From contig NZ_JAGGKT010000003.1 in NCBI RefSeq assembly GCF_017873965.1, positions 62,001 to 126,000 on the forward strand: a stretch of 64,000 nucleotides of DNA. Direction: 5' to 3'. Position numbers and translations under genes: made by a program. Positions 29,235 to 37,460 of this stretch are shown piece after piece (position 1 is the first letter of the stretch; every line of letters begins with the position of its first letter). This DNA is from Ammoniphilus resinae. Lineage in GTDB: Bacteria; Bacillota; Bacilli; Aneurinibacillales; RAOX-1. The notes beneath the pieces were generated by a model that made no database searches, was not told the origin of the DNA, and worked only from the letters and a program-made list of their open reading frames with translations.

Positions 29235-30206
29235 ATGATGGAGAAATGGAAAGCACAGTCACGGCTACTAGTGGGTGGGCTTTTTCTTGTGTGTTTTATC
29301 TATATCTTAAATTCTCCGGCCATTAATCAGTATGTATCATTTGTAAAGGGACAGCCTGTGACAGCAACAGTTGAAGGGGATTTGCTTCGAAAAATAGATG
29401 GGATTTTGGAACAAAAACAGGTTCCTGCGATCAATGCGCGAATTGACCAAGTTTGGAAGGCAATACCGGGATATAATGGATTGAAGGTAAACCGGGAGGA
29501 AACGATAAAAAGGATGTTAGAAAATGGGGAATGGGATGATCAGAAAATAGTTTATGATGAAGTGGAACCTGAAATAGGTCTTAAAGATTTGCAGCCTTCG
29601 CCCATTTATCGCGGGAATCCCCAAAAGCCGATGATTTCCTTTATGGTCAACGTTGCTTGGGGGAATGAATATTTACCTGAAATATTAAATACGTTGAAGA
29701 AATATAAGATTAAATCCACCTTTTTTCTGGATGGGTCCTGGGTGAGCAAGTTTCCAGAAGAAGCAAAAAAAATTATAGATGCGGGACACGAAATTGGAAA
29801 CCATGCTTATTCTCATCCGGATATGAAAAAATTATCGATGAACAGAATTCGTCTTGAGATTGAAAAAACTAATCAAGTCATTGAAAAGGAAATAGGTGTA
29901 AGGCCTAAGCTTTTTGCTCCGCCGTCGGGATCCTTTGATCAAAGAACTGTAGAATTGGCTGCCCAGGAAGGTATGTTTACAATTTTATGGACTTTAGATA
30001 CAATCGATTGGAAAAAACCCGCACCAAGCACCATCATCCAACGGCTAACCCCACAATTGGCCAATGGAGCAACAATCTTGATGCATCCAACCGCATCATC
30101 TGCAGCTGCTTTGCCGGAATTGATCAAAGCGGCCAAGTTAAAAGGGTTGCAAATGGGCACAGTAAGCGATCTGATTTCTTCAAAACGTGTTCAATCTATT
30201 GAGTAG
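29235..30206 (+). CDS. ylxY: Polysaccharide deacetylase-like sporulation protein YlxY
   Basis: A 323-residue NodB-fold protein with an N-terminal membrane anchor (LLVGGLFLVCFIYIL near residue 15) and an extracytoplasmic deacetylase-like domain from about 130. The metal His pair is present in HAYSHPD, and PPSGSFD matches the family, but the usual TFDDG catalytic motif is replaced by MVNVAWGNE. That replacement is typical of the YlxY group, so activity is doubtful. ATG at 29235 or 29238 both follow GGGGGTG. It lies between pnp and mlpA as in B. subtilis. Confidence 0.9.
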   Translation: MMEKWKAQSRLLVGGLFLVCFIYILNSPAINQYVSFVKGQPVTATVEGDLLRKIDGILEQKQVPAINARIDQVWKAIPGYNGLKVNREETIKRMLENGEWDDQKIVYDEVEPEIGLKDLQPSPIYRGNPQKPMISFMVNVAWGNEYLPEILNTLKKYKIKSTFFLDGSWVSKFPEEAKKIIDAGHEIGNHAYSHPDMKKLSMNRIRLEIEKTNQVIEKEIGVRPKLFAPPSGSFDQRTVELAAQEGMFTILWTLDTIDWKKPAPSTIIQRLTPQLANGATILMHPTASSAAALPELIKAAKLKGLQMGTVSDLISSKRVQSIE

Positions 30207-30359
30207 AATTGCGTTATTTGTTATAGTTATTAATACTGGTTTTAAATCACCCCAAAAGTTAGAAATTCCAAAGCCTATCCCTATTGCTTTTGTGGGCCTA
30301 TTCAAAAGCTGGCTAAACTGGAAGTGAGATGCGGGTGCATCGATAAGGAGGCTTTCTTA

Positions 30360-31613
30360 GTGATTGAAAAATACACCCTAGATAATGGGGTACGTGTTGT
30401 AATTGAAAAAATCCCTACTGTTCGTTCCGTTGCATTAGGGATCTGGGTTGGAACAGGCTCGCGCTACGAGACCCCAGAAAACAACGGGATTTCGCATTTC
30501 ACGGAACATATGCTGTTCAAGGGAACGCATGCAAGGTCAGCGAAGGAAATTGCTGAGTCTTTTGATCAAATTGGCGGACATGTAAATGCTTTTACTTCTA
30601 AGGAATATACCTGCTATTATGCGCGTGTATTAGATGAACATGCTCCTATTGCCTTAGATATTTTATCGGATATGTTTTTTCATTCCAAATTTGATGAGGA
30701 TGAATTACATAAGGAGAGAAAGGTTGTTATTGAAGAAATAAAAATGTACGATGACACACCTGACGATCTTGTCCATGATTTGATCTCCAAGGCGAGCTAT
30801 CAAACTCATCCGCTTGGGTACAGTATTTTAGGCACAGAAGAGGTGCTTAATAACCTGAACCAGGAGAAGATGCTTGAGTATGTCTCCCAAAGATATACGC
30901 CTGACCGGATCGTTTTGTCCGTTGCTGGAAATATCAGTGAAAAACTTTTAGAGATGATTAAAACGAAGTTTTCGCGAATGGACCGGCAAAAATCTGCAGG
31001 GATTCTTACGCCACCGGAATTTCATCCTGAACTAAAGGTGAGAAAAAAAGATACGGAACAGGCTCATTTATGTATCTCCTTTCCTGGCTATGAAGTAGGT
31101 CATCCAGATGTTTATCCACTAATATTGATGAATAATATTTTGGGAGGGAGTATGAGTTCCCGCCTTTTCCAGGAAGTTCGGGAAGAACGTGGCTTGGCCT
31201 ATTCTGTCTTTTCCTATCATTCTTCTTATCGGGATAGCGGTCTGTTCACGATTTATGCAGGGACCGCACCAAAACAGCTGGAAGAAGTAACTCAGGTGAT
31301 CACGGATACTTTGGCAAAGCTCAAAGCGAAGGGGATCAGTCAGGAAGAATTAAAAAAGGGCAAAGAACAATTGAAGGGAAGTTTAATGCTCAGTCTTGAG
31401 AGCACCAACAGCCGAATGAGCAGACTTGGCAAAAATGAACTGATGCTCGGCAAACACTTGACATTAGACGAAATCATCGAACGGGTCAATCAAGTTACAC
31501 TGGACAATGTACAAAACACAATTAATACAATTTTCAACAATAAAATGTCTGTTGCACTTGTAAGCCCGTTGGAAGCATTACCAGTCAGCTTCAGCCAGGA
31601 TGCGCTGCTATAG
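30360..31613 (+). CDS. mlpA: M16 family zinc peptidase MlpA
   Basis: A 417-residue processing-peptidase-like metalloprotease. It has the inverted zinc motif HFTEH near residue 44, the further Glu ligand in VVIEEIKMYDD, and the GGSMSSRLFQEVREERGLAYSV region split near residue 275 that is characteristic of M16B enzymes. GTG at 30360 follows AAGGAGG at good spacing; an ATG at 30324 has no ribosome binding site. The substrate is not known. Confidence 0.93.
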   Translation: MIEKYTLDNGVRVVIEKIPTVRSVALGIWVGTGSRYETPENNGISHFTEHMLFKGTHARSAKEIAESFDQIGGHVNAFTSKEYTCYYARVLDEHAPIALDILSDMFFHSKFDEDELHKERKVVIEEIKMYDDTPDDLVHDLISKASYQTHPLGYSILGTEEVLNNLNQEKMLEYVSQRYTPDRIVLSVAGNISEKLLEMIKTKFSRMDRQKSAGILTPPEFHPELKVRKKDTEQAHLCISFPGYEVGHPDVYPLILMNNILGGSMSSRLFQEVREERGLAYSVFSYHSSYRDSGLFTIYAGTAPKQLEEVTQVITDTLAKLKAKGISQEELKKGKEQLKGSLMLSLESTNSRMSRLGKNELMLGKHLTLDEIIERVNQVTLDNVQNTINTIFNNKMSVALVSPLEALPVSFSQDALL

Positions 31614-31630
31614 GATAAGGAGCCAAATTA

Positions 31631-32089
31631 ATGGAAGAGAAGAATAAACTCAAAGTTCAAATCTGTAAATTGTCGGGTAATGAAGATATTTCACTTCCAA
31701 CGAAAATGTCGGATTTGGCAGCTGGATTCGATTTGTATGCAGCTAACCGGCAGCCGATCGAACTTGCACCTGGCAAAAGAGTTCTCGTTCCTACTGGATT
31801 TTCCATCGCTCTACCCATTCACTATGAAGCACAAATTCGTCCGCGTAGCGGCCTTGCTTTAAAAAAAGGAATTACTTGTATCAATTCTCCCGGGACAATT
31901 GATGCGGATTACCGAGGGGAAGTTGGGGTTATCCTGATTAATCATGGTGAGGATACTTTCATCATTCAACGTGGTGAACGGATTGCTCAGATGGTGATTC
32001 AGCATGTGCCAGAGGTGGAATGGGAGACTGTCGATATACTCCCGGATACAGAGCGGGGTGCCGGCGGGTTCGGACATACAGGGATCTAA
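31631..32089 (+). CDS. dut: dUTP diphosphatase
   Basis: Dut hydrolyses dUTP to dUMP, keeping uracil out of DNA and supplying thymidylate synthesis. The 152-residue protein is of the trimeric class, with the ordered motifs [39 protein letters not shown] and the C-terminal [17 protein letters not shown] precedes the ATG. A terminator follows. B. subtilis lacks a chromosomal gene of this type at this place, but it is common in related Bacillales. Confidence 0.96.
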   Translation: MEEKNKLKVQICKLSGNEDISLPTKMSDLAAGFDLYAANRQPIELAPGKRVLVPTGFSIALPIHYEAQIRPRSGLALKKGITCINSPGTIDADYRGEVGVILINHGEDTFIIQRGERIAQMVIQHVPEVEWETVDILPDTERGAGGFGHTGI

Positions 32090-32098
32090 TATCGTAAG

Positions 32099-32136
32099 GT
32101 AAAAAGTACTTCGGTGATGAAGTACTTTTTCTTTTT
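32099..32136 (+). terminator. Intrinsic terminator after dut
   Basis: AAAAAGTACTTC (32101-32112) pairs with GAAGTACTTTTT (32119-32130), followed by CTTTTTT. Confidence 0.92.
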
Positions 32137-32186
32137 TATGGAGCATATTCATCACAGCAAAGGGACTAATTGAAAGGGTGGTTGTG

Positions 32187-32441
32187 ATGAGATTCAGTGA
32201 GTTCTGCAACAAAGAAATGATTGACTTAGACAATGGGGAACGGATGGGTGTATTGGGGCAGGCTGATTTAGTGATTCATCCGGAAACCGGGGATATTGAT
32301 TCGATTATTTTGCCCAGTCATTCCTTCTTGGCTTGGGGAAAAAAACGTGATGAGGTTATAATTCCTTGGAACACAATCCGGAAAGTTGGGCCGGAAATGA
32401 TTATTGTGGAGCTAAAGGAACGGGGAAGAGCGAGGTTTTAG
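32187..32441 (+). CDS. ymxH: YlmC/YmxH family PRC-barrel protein
   Basis: An 84-residue single PRC-barrel-like domain, named in B. subtilis as a sporulation-associated protein without known biochemical role. FSEFCNKEMIDLDNGERMG at the N-terminus and IPWNTIRKVG near the end match the family. ATG at 32187 follows AAAGGGTGG; two in-frame GTGs just upstream are less well placed. It precedes spoVFA, its usual neighbour. Confidence 0.88.
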   Translation: MRFSEFCNKEMIDLDNGERMGVLGQADLVIHPETGDIDSIILPSHSFLAWGKKRDEVIIPWNTIRKVGPEMIIVELKERGRARF

Positions 32442-32442
32442 T

Positions 32443-32471
32443 AACCCATTTATGGGCTCTTACATACGATG
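32443..32471 (+). promoter_or_regulatory. Candidate sigma-K promoter of spoVFA
   Basis: AACC, 16 bases, then CATACGATG match the sigma-K consensus mACm-16/17-CATAnnnTA except for the last base. spoVF is sigma-K dependent in B. subtilis. The site begins two bases after the ymxH stop, about 100 bases upstream of spoVFA. Confidence 0.55.
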
Positions 32472-32578
32472 AGGGTAGAAACGCAACGAATTCCAGAAAA
32501 CCAAAAAAACTCAGGTGAACTTTCTACTTTTAATGTCCACTTTATTGTTGTAAAATGTTTGAAAGGGGTTATCAGAGT

Positions 32579-33478
32579 ATGCTCACAGGAATTCAGACTA
32601 CCTTCATCGGAGGAGATGCTCGCCAACTTGAGGTAATTAAGAAATTTATAGAATTGGATGCAGCGGTAACCCTCATCGGATTTGATAATTTAGAAAGTAA
32701 TTTTACTGGAGCTACGAAAAAAGACTTAACTGTTGATATCTTAAGAGAAACGGATGTGCTAATCCTGCCTATTGTGGGGACGGATGATGAAGGATATGTG
32801 GAGAGCATTTTCTGCTCAAGACCGCTTCAGTTAACCGAAGAGCACTTCGAATCATTAAATCCGAAGATTGTGATTTACACGGGAATGGCGAAAGATTATT
32901 TGCATAATCTATCGCAAAAGTACAATATTCAGCTTGTTGAAATTCTTGATCGGGATGATGTAGCCATCTATAACTCCATTCCAACGGTTGAGGGTGCCTT
33001 GATGATGGCGATACAGAATACGGACATCACTATTCATGGCTCTAATTGTATCGTACTTGGTTTAGGTCGGGTTGGAATGTCCATGGCCAGAGCTCTCCAT
33101 GCATTAGGAGCCTCTGTTCGTGTGGGTGCAAGAAAACCGGAACATTTGGCAAGAATCCATGAAATGGGCCTCATTCCCTTTGAATTAAAGGACTTACCCG
33201 AACAGGTTAGGAATGTAGATATTCTATATAATACTATTCCCAAATTAATTGTCACTCCTCAGATTATTGCTCATATGCCGTTGCATACATTGATTATTGA
33301 TTTAGCTTCAAAACCTGGGGGGATAGACTTCCGATACGCCGAAAAGAGAGGTATTAAAGCCTTATTGGCACCTGGTTTGCCTGGAATCGTTGCGCCAAAA
33401 ACAGCAGGCCAAATCATTGCTAATACACTTTCTAGGCTTGTCTCTGATCAAATGGTTAATCGGGAGGGATCAGTATGA
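32579..33478 (+). CDS. spoVFA: Dipicolinate synthase subunit A
   Basis: SpoVFA (DpaA) and SpoVFB together make dipicolinic acid from 4-hydroxy-tetrahydrodipicolinate in the mother cell; the product fills the spore core as its calcium salt. The 299-residue protein has an N-terminal domain starting TGIQTTFIGGDARQLEV and a Rossmann domain with GLGRVGMSMARAL near residue 160. ATG at 32579 follows GAAAGGGGT; the ATG at 32555 lies within that region and is rejected. It overlaps spoVFB by ATGA. Confidence 0.95.
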   Translation: MLTGIQTTFIGGDARQLEVIKKFIELDAAVTLIGFDNLESNFTGATKKDLTVDILRETDVLILPIVGTDDEGYVESIFCSRPLQLTEEHFESLNPKIVIYTGMAKDYLHNLSQKYNIQLVEILDRDDVAIYNSIPTVEGALMMAIQNTDITIHGSNCIVLGLGRVGMSMARALHALGASVRVGARKPEHLARIHEMGLIPFELKDLPEQVRNVDILYNTIPKLIVTPQIIAHMPLHTLIIDLASKPGGIDFRYAEKRGIKALLAPGLPGIVAPKTAGQIIANTLSRLVSDQMVNREGSV

Positions 33479-34074
33479 AGCTAGCAGGAAAAACAATTGG
33501 TTACGGGGTTACGGGATCTCATTGTACCCTAGAGGAAATTATGCCGCAAATCAAGACATTGGTGGATGAAGGGGCTAATGTAATTCCGATTATTACCCAT
33601 ACCGTAGCCACGACGGACACCTACTTTGGAAAGTCCGCAGACTGGAAGAAACTATTGCAAGATATCACAGGGAATGAAATCATCTCTACAATTGTAGATG
33701 CTGAACCGCTTGGACCCAAGCGCCCCTTGGATATTATGGTTATTGCACCGATGACAGGAGCATCAACGAGTAAGTTTGCAAATGCCTTAACAGATAGTCC
33801 TGTACTGATGGCTGCCAAAGCCACCATGCGCAATCACCGTCCTGTTGTTGTCGCTATATCGACAAATGATGGATTGGGATTGAACATGGCGAATATTGCG
33901 AAATTAATGGCAGCGAAAGATATTTATTTTGTTCCATTTGGTCAGGATAATCCTGAGAAGAAGCCAAAATCTTTAGTAGCTCGGATGGAATTGATCAAGG
34001 AAACATGTGAGTTAGCACTTGAAGGAAAACAACTTCAACCCGTTATCATTGAAAAATTTAAATATATGAATTGA
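33475..34074 (+). CDS. spoVFB: Dipicolinate synthase subunit B
   Basis: The flavoprotein-like partner of SpoVFA. The 199-residue product has the flavoprotein fold of the UbiX/Dfp type, with GYGVTGSHCTLEE at the N-terminus and IAPMTGASTSKFANAL near residue 90. Overlap by ATGA with spoVFA suggests strict coupling and equal amounts of both subunits. Asd, DapG and DapA follow and supply the substrate. Confidence 0.95.
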   Translation: MKLAGKTIGYGVTGSHCTLEEIMPQIKTLVDEGANVIPIITHTVATTDTYFGKSADWKKLLQDITGNEIISTIVDAEPLGPKRPLDIMVIAPMTGASTSKFANALTDSPVLMAAKATMRNHRPVVVAISTNDGLGLNMANIAKLMAAKDIYFVPFGQDNPEKKPKSLVARMELIKETCELALEGKQLQPVIIEKFKYMN

Positions 34075-34098
34075 GAAAAATAGGTTAGGAGAGAGAAC

Positions 34099-35130
34099 AT
34101 GCAAATCAAATCATCTTATAATGTAGCAGTCGTTGGTGCAACAGGAGCAGTTGGAACACAAATATTACGTCTTATTGAAGAACGTAATTTCCCCATCAAT
34201 CAACTAAAATGTCTCTCCTCAGCAAGATCTGCAGGCACCAAGGTAGTGTTTAAAGGCCAGGAGATTACAGTGGAAGAAGCGAAACCAGAAAGTTTTGAGG
34301 GGATCGACATTGCCTGGTTCAGTGCCGGAGGAAGTGTAAGTAAGCAGTTAGCTCCTGCAGCGGTAGAAAGAGGAGCTTTGGTTATTGACAACACCAATGC
34401 TTACCGGATGGATCCTGAGGTGCCTCTTGTAGTGCCTGAAGTAAATATGAATAAAGCAAAAGAAAACAAAGGAATCATTGCTAATCCGAACTGCTCTACC
34501 ATTCAGATGGTAGCAGCACTAAAACCACTCAAGGATCGCTTTGGTATTGACCGGTTGATTGTTTCAACCTATCAAGCAGTCTCCGGTGCAGGAAGCCGTG
34601 CGATCAACGATTTACTCAATCAAACAAAAGCTGCCTTGGAAGGAAAAGAAGTAAAAGGGGAAATTCTTCCTGTTGGTTCTCTCCCGAAGAAACACCAAAT
34701 GGCTTTTAACGCGATTCCACAGATTGATGTCTTTGGAGAAAATGGATTCACTCTTGAAGAGATGAAGATGATCAGAGAAACTAAGAAAATATTTGATGAT
34801 AATGAGATTGCCGTTTCGGCAACTTGTGTTCGTATCCCTGTTGTTAGTGGTCACTCTGAATCAGTATACATTGAAACCAAGGAAGATTTTGACCTGGAAG
34901 AAGTTAAGGAATTACTGGCGAAAGCTCCTGGTGTCGTGCTTGTCGATAATCCAAGCGAACAGGTTTATCCGCTGGCGACAGATGCAGTTGGAAAGCTTGA
35001 AGTATTTGTTGGGCGGGTTCGCAGAGATGTTGCGGTGGCTCGAGGTTTACACCTGTGGATCGTCAGTGATAATCTGCTCAAGGGCGCTGCTTGGAATGCA
35101 GTCCAGATCGCAGAAAACTTAACTCGCTAA
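34099..35130 (+). CDS. asd: Aspartate-semialdehyde dehydrogenase
   Basis: Asd reduces aspartyl phosphate to aspartate semialdehyde, the branch point to lysine, DAP, threonine and methionine. The 343-residue protein has VGATGAVGTQIL for NADPH, the catalytic Cys in NPNCSTIQM near residue 133, and the GHSES segment with the active-site His near residue 250. AGGAGAGAG precedes the ATG. Part of the spoVFA-spoVFB-asd-dapG-dapA block. Confidence 0.97.
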   Translation: MQIKSSYNVAVVGATGAVGTQILRLIEERNFPINQLKCLSSARSAGTKVVFKGQEITVEEAKPESFEGIDIAWFSAGGSVSKQLAPAAVERGALVIDNTNAYRMDPEVPLVVPEVNMNKAKENKGIIANPNCSTIQMVAALKPLKDRFGIDRLIVSTYQAVSGAGSRAINDLLNQTKAALEGKEVKGEILPVGSLPKKHQMAFNAIPQIDVFGENGFTLEEMKMIRETKKIFDDNEIAVSATCVRIPVVSGHSESVYIETKEDFDLEEVKELLAKAPGVVLVDNPSEQVYPLATDAVGKLEVFVGRVRRDVAVARGLHLWIVSDNLLKGAAWNAVQIAENLTR

Positions 35131-35174
35131 GCGTATTTTTTAAAATTATTCCCCGAACAAGGGGGCTTAAACAC

Positions 35175-36389
35175 ATGAAGATTTTAGTTCAGAAATTCGG
35201 TGGGTCTTCCCTTTCTTTACCGAAAGAAAGGGAAGAGGCACTTTCTCATATTCTATCAGCTCGAAATGAAGGTTATTCCGTTTGTGTTGTTGTTTCAGCC
35301 ATGGGGAGAATGGGGCAACCCTACGCAACAGATTCTCTCATCCGTTTGATACAGGAAAACGGAGATGCACTGGAAAAGAGGGAATTGGATTTACTTCTTC
35401 ATTGCGGCGAAATTATTTCTGCTGTCACTCTATGCAGTATGCTGAACAGTAGAAACGTTCCATCCGTTGTTCTTACTGGCGGGCAGGCAGGGATCATCAC
35501 AAACAAAGATTATAATAACGCCCAAATTATCAGGCTGGAAAGCAAAAGAATTTTAGACGAATTTGCAAAGGGTAAGGTTGTCATTGTGACAGGGTTTCAG
35601 GGCAGGACAGAAGAAGGGGAAATTACGACCCTTGGGCGTGGCGGAAGTGATACTTCTGCTACGGCATTAGGTGTTTCCCTAAATGCTGAGATGGTTGATA
35701 TTTTTACGGATGTAAGTGGCGTAATGACTGCCGATCCAAGGATTGTGGAGGATGCTCAGCAATTGGAAACGGTGACTTATACTGAAATTGCCAATATGGC
35801 TTACCAAGGGGCGAAGGTGATTCATCCACGCGCGGTAGAGATGGCAATGAATGGGAAGGTGCCGATACGGGTTCGTTCAACGTTTACCAAGGATTTCGGA
35901 ACCTTAGTTACAAGTCGATCAGGTATCCCCGAACGATTAATTACCGGTATTGCCAGCATTTCGAATGTTACACAAATCAAGGTTACTGCATTAGAGGGGC
36001 AATATGATCTGCAGCTTAAAGTGTTTAAGTCAATGGCTGAAAATGGGATTAGTGTTGATTTTATCAATGTAAACCCAATCGGTGTAGCCTATACAGTCCG
36101 CGATGAAGTCGCCGAAAAGGCTTGTCGAATCTTGCGGGATATGGGGTATGAACCGGTCCATACCCCACATTGTGCCAAGGTCTCTGTCATAGGAGCTGCG
36201 ATGGCGGGAGTTCCAGGAGTTATGGCACAAGTTGCAGAAGCTTTGAATCATGAAGATATTCAAATTTTACAATGTGCGGATTCCCATACAACGATTTGGG
36301 TGCTTGTCAAGGAAGAAGATATGGTTAAAGCAGTTCGAGCACTCCATCGTAAATTCAATTTACATCAATCAACTAGTGAATTAGGTTAG
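35175..36389 (+). CDS. dapG: Aspartokinase I
   Basis: DapG phosphorylates aspartate, the first step of the aspartate family pathway. The 404-residue protein has the kinase N-terminus VQKFGGSSL, the RGGSDTSATAL segment near residue 160, FTDVSGVMTADPR near 180, and C-terminal ACT domains. In B. subtilis this isozyme is inhibited by meso-DAP; that is assumed from position. ATG at 35175 follows AAGGGGGC; the in-frame ATG at 35091 lies inside asd and is rejected. Confidence 0.95.
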   Translation: MKILVQKFGGSSLSLPKEREEALSHILSARNEGYSVCVVVSAMGRMGQPYATDSLIRLIQENGDALEKRELDLLLHCGEIISAVTLCSMLNSRNVPSVVLTGGQAGIITNKDYNNAQIIRLESKRILDEFAKGKVVIVTGFQGRTEEGEITTLGRGGSDTSATALGVSLNAEMVDIFTDVSGVMTADPRIVEDAQQLETVTYTEIANMAYQGAKVIHPRAVEMAMNGKVPIRVRSTFTKDFGTLVTSRSGIPERLITGIASISNVTQIKVTALEGQYDLQLKVFKSMAENGISVDFINVNPIGVAYTVRDEVAEKACRILRDMGYEPVHTPHCAKVSVIGAAMAGVPGVMAQVAEALNHEDIQILQCADSHTTIWVLVKEEDMVKAVRALHRKFNLHQSTSELG

Positions 36390-36402
36390 GGAGGAGTTTT
36401 TC

Positions 36403-37269
36403 TTGGTGGATTTTGGAAGATTATTAACAGCGATGGTTACACCATTTAATGATCAATTGGAAGTGGATTTCGAAGCAGCTACAAAACTAATTGATCATTT
36501 AATTCAAACTGGAACAGAAACATTAGTAGTAGGGGGAACCACTGGGGAATCACCAACGTTAAGTAAAGATGAAAAAATTGCCCTTTTCCGATACGTTGTG
36601 AAGGAAGCCAAAGGGAGAGTCAAGGTGATCGCTGGAACAGGCAGCAACAATACCCAGGCGTCTATTGAGTTGACCCGAGCAGCAGAAGAAGTTGGTGTCG
36701 ATGGAATCATGCTTGTTGTACCGTACTACAATAAACCTTCTCAAGAAGGACTTTATCAGCATTTTAAAGCCATCGCTGAATCTACCAGCCTCCCAGTTAT
36801 GCTATACAATATTCCCGGCAGATCGGCAATCAACATGTCTGTAGAGACAATTCTAAGACTGGCTGAGGTCCCGAACATTACTTCTGTAAAGGAAGCAAGC
36901 GGTGATCTATCTGCAGCTGCTTTTATTGTTGATAAGGCACCTGAAGGATTTAGGGTATACTCTGGTGACGATAAATTGACGCTGCCGATCATGAGTGTCG
37001 GTGGGCACGGTATCGTTAGTGTCGCCAGCCATGTCATTGGTCAAGAAATCAAGGAAATGGTTCAGGCATATGTTGATGGAAATGTTTCTGTCGCCTCTAG
37101 CCTTCATCGTAAGTACTTGCCTATATTTGAAGGGATATTTGTTACTTCCAATCCAGTACCAATAAAATATGCCCTTCAGCAAATGGGAGTTCAAGTTGGT
37201 TCAGTACGCCTACCATTGGTGCCTGTGACCCCACAGGAAGCAAAGTTTATCGATTCGCTGTTCAAGTAA
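36403..37269 (+). CDS. dapA: 4-hydroxy-tetrahydrodipicolinate synthase
   Basis: DapA condenses pyruvate with aspartate semialdehyde to HTPA, which goes to lysine and DAP or, in the mother cell, to dipicolinate. The 288-residue protein is a TIM barrel with GTTGESPTL near residue 45, the catalytic Tyr in YNIPGRS near 133 and the Schiff-base Lys in VKEASGD near 161. TTG at 36403 or GTG at 36406 would both follow AGGGAGGAG; TTG is kept. A strong terminator follows. Confidence 0.96.
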   Translation: MVDFGRLLTAMVTPFNDQLEVDFEAATKLIDHLIQTGTETLVVGGTTGESPTLSKDEKIALFRYVVKEAKGRVKVIAGTGSNNTQASIELTRAAEEVGVDGIMLVVPYYNKPSQEGLYQHFKAIAESTSLPVMLYNIPGRSAINMSVETILRLAEVPNITSVKEASGDLSAAAFIVDKAPEGFRVYSGDDKLTLPIMSVGGHGIVSVASHVIGQEIKEMVQAYVDGNVSVASSLHRKYLPIFEGIFVTSNPVPIKYALQQMGVQVGSVRLPLVPVTPQEAKFIDSLFK

Positions 37270-37273
37270 CATT

Positions 37274-37312
37274 TAAGAGCCCTTATCACAAAGTGGTAAG
37301 GGCTCTTTTCTT
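37274..37312 (+). terminator. Intrinsic terminator after dapA
   Basis: AAGAGCCCTTATCAC pairs with GTGGTAAGGGCTCTT (one wobble pair), followed by TTC. It closes the spoVFA-dapA block. Confidence 0.93.
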
Positions 37313-37372
37313 CCGGGAAAAATCCCCCCTTCTAAAATTTTTAGGTGCCTTTCTTTTACCTTATCGTTCATG

Positions 37373-37378
37373 TATAAT
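37373..37378 (+). promoter_or_regulatory. Probable -10 element of the rnjB promoter
   Basis: A perfect TATAAT preceded by TG lies 83 bases before rnjB. No convincing -35 is seen at 16-18 bases upstream. Confidence 0.45.
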
Positions 37379-37460
37379 AATTGTAAGTGGCTCGTTCGGT
37401 GTTTGTTAGTTTTATGCTCATATACAACTAAATAAGGAGTCAATCATAGGAGGAATATAC

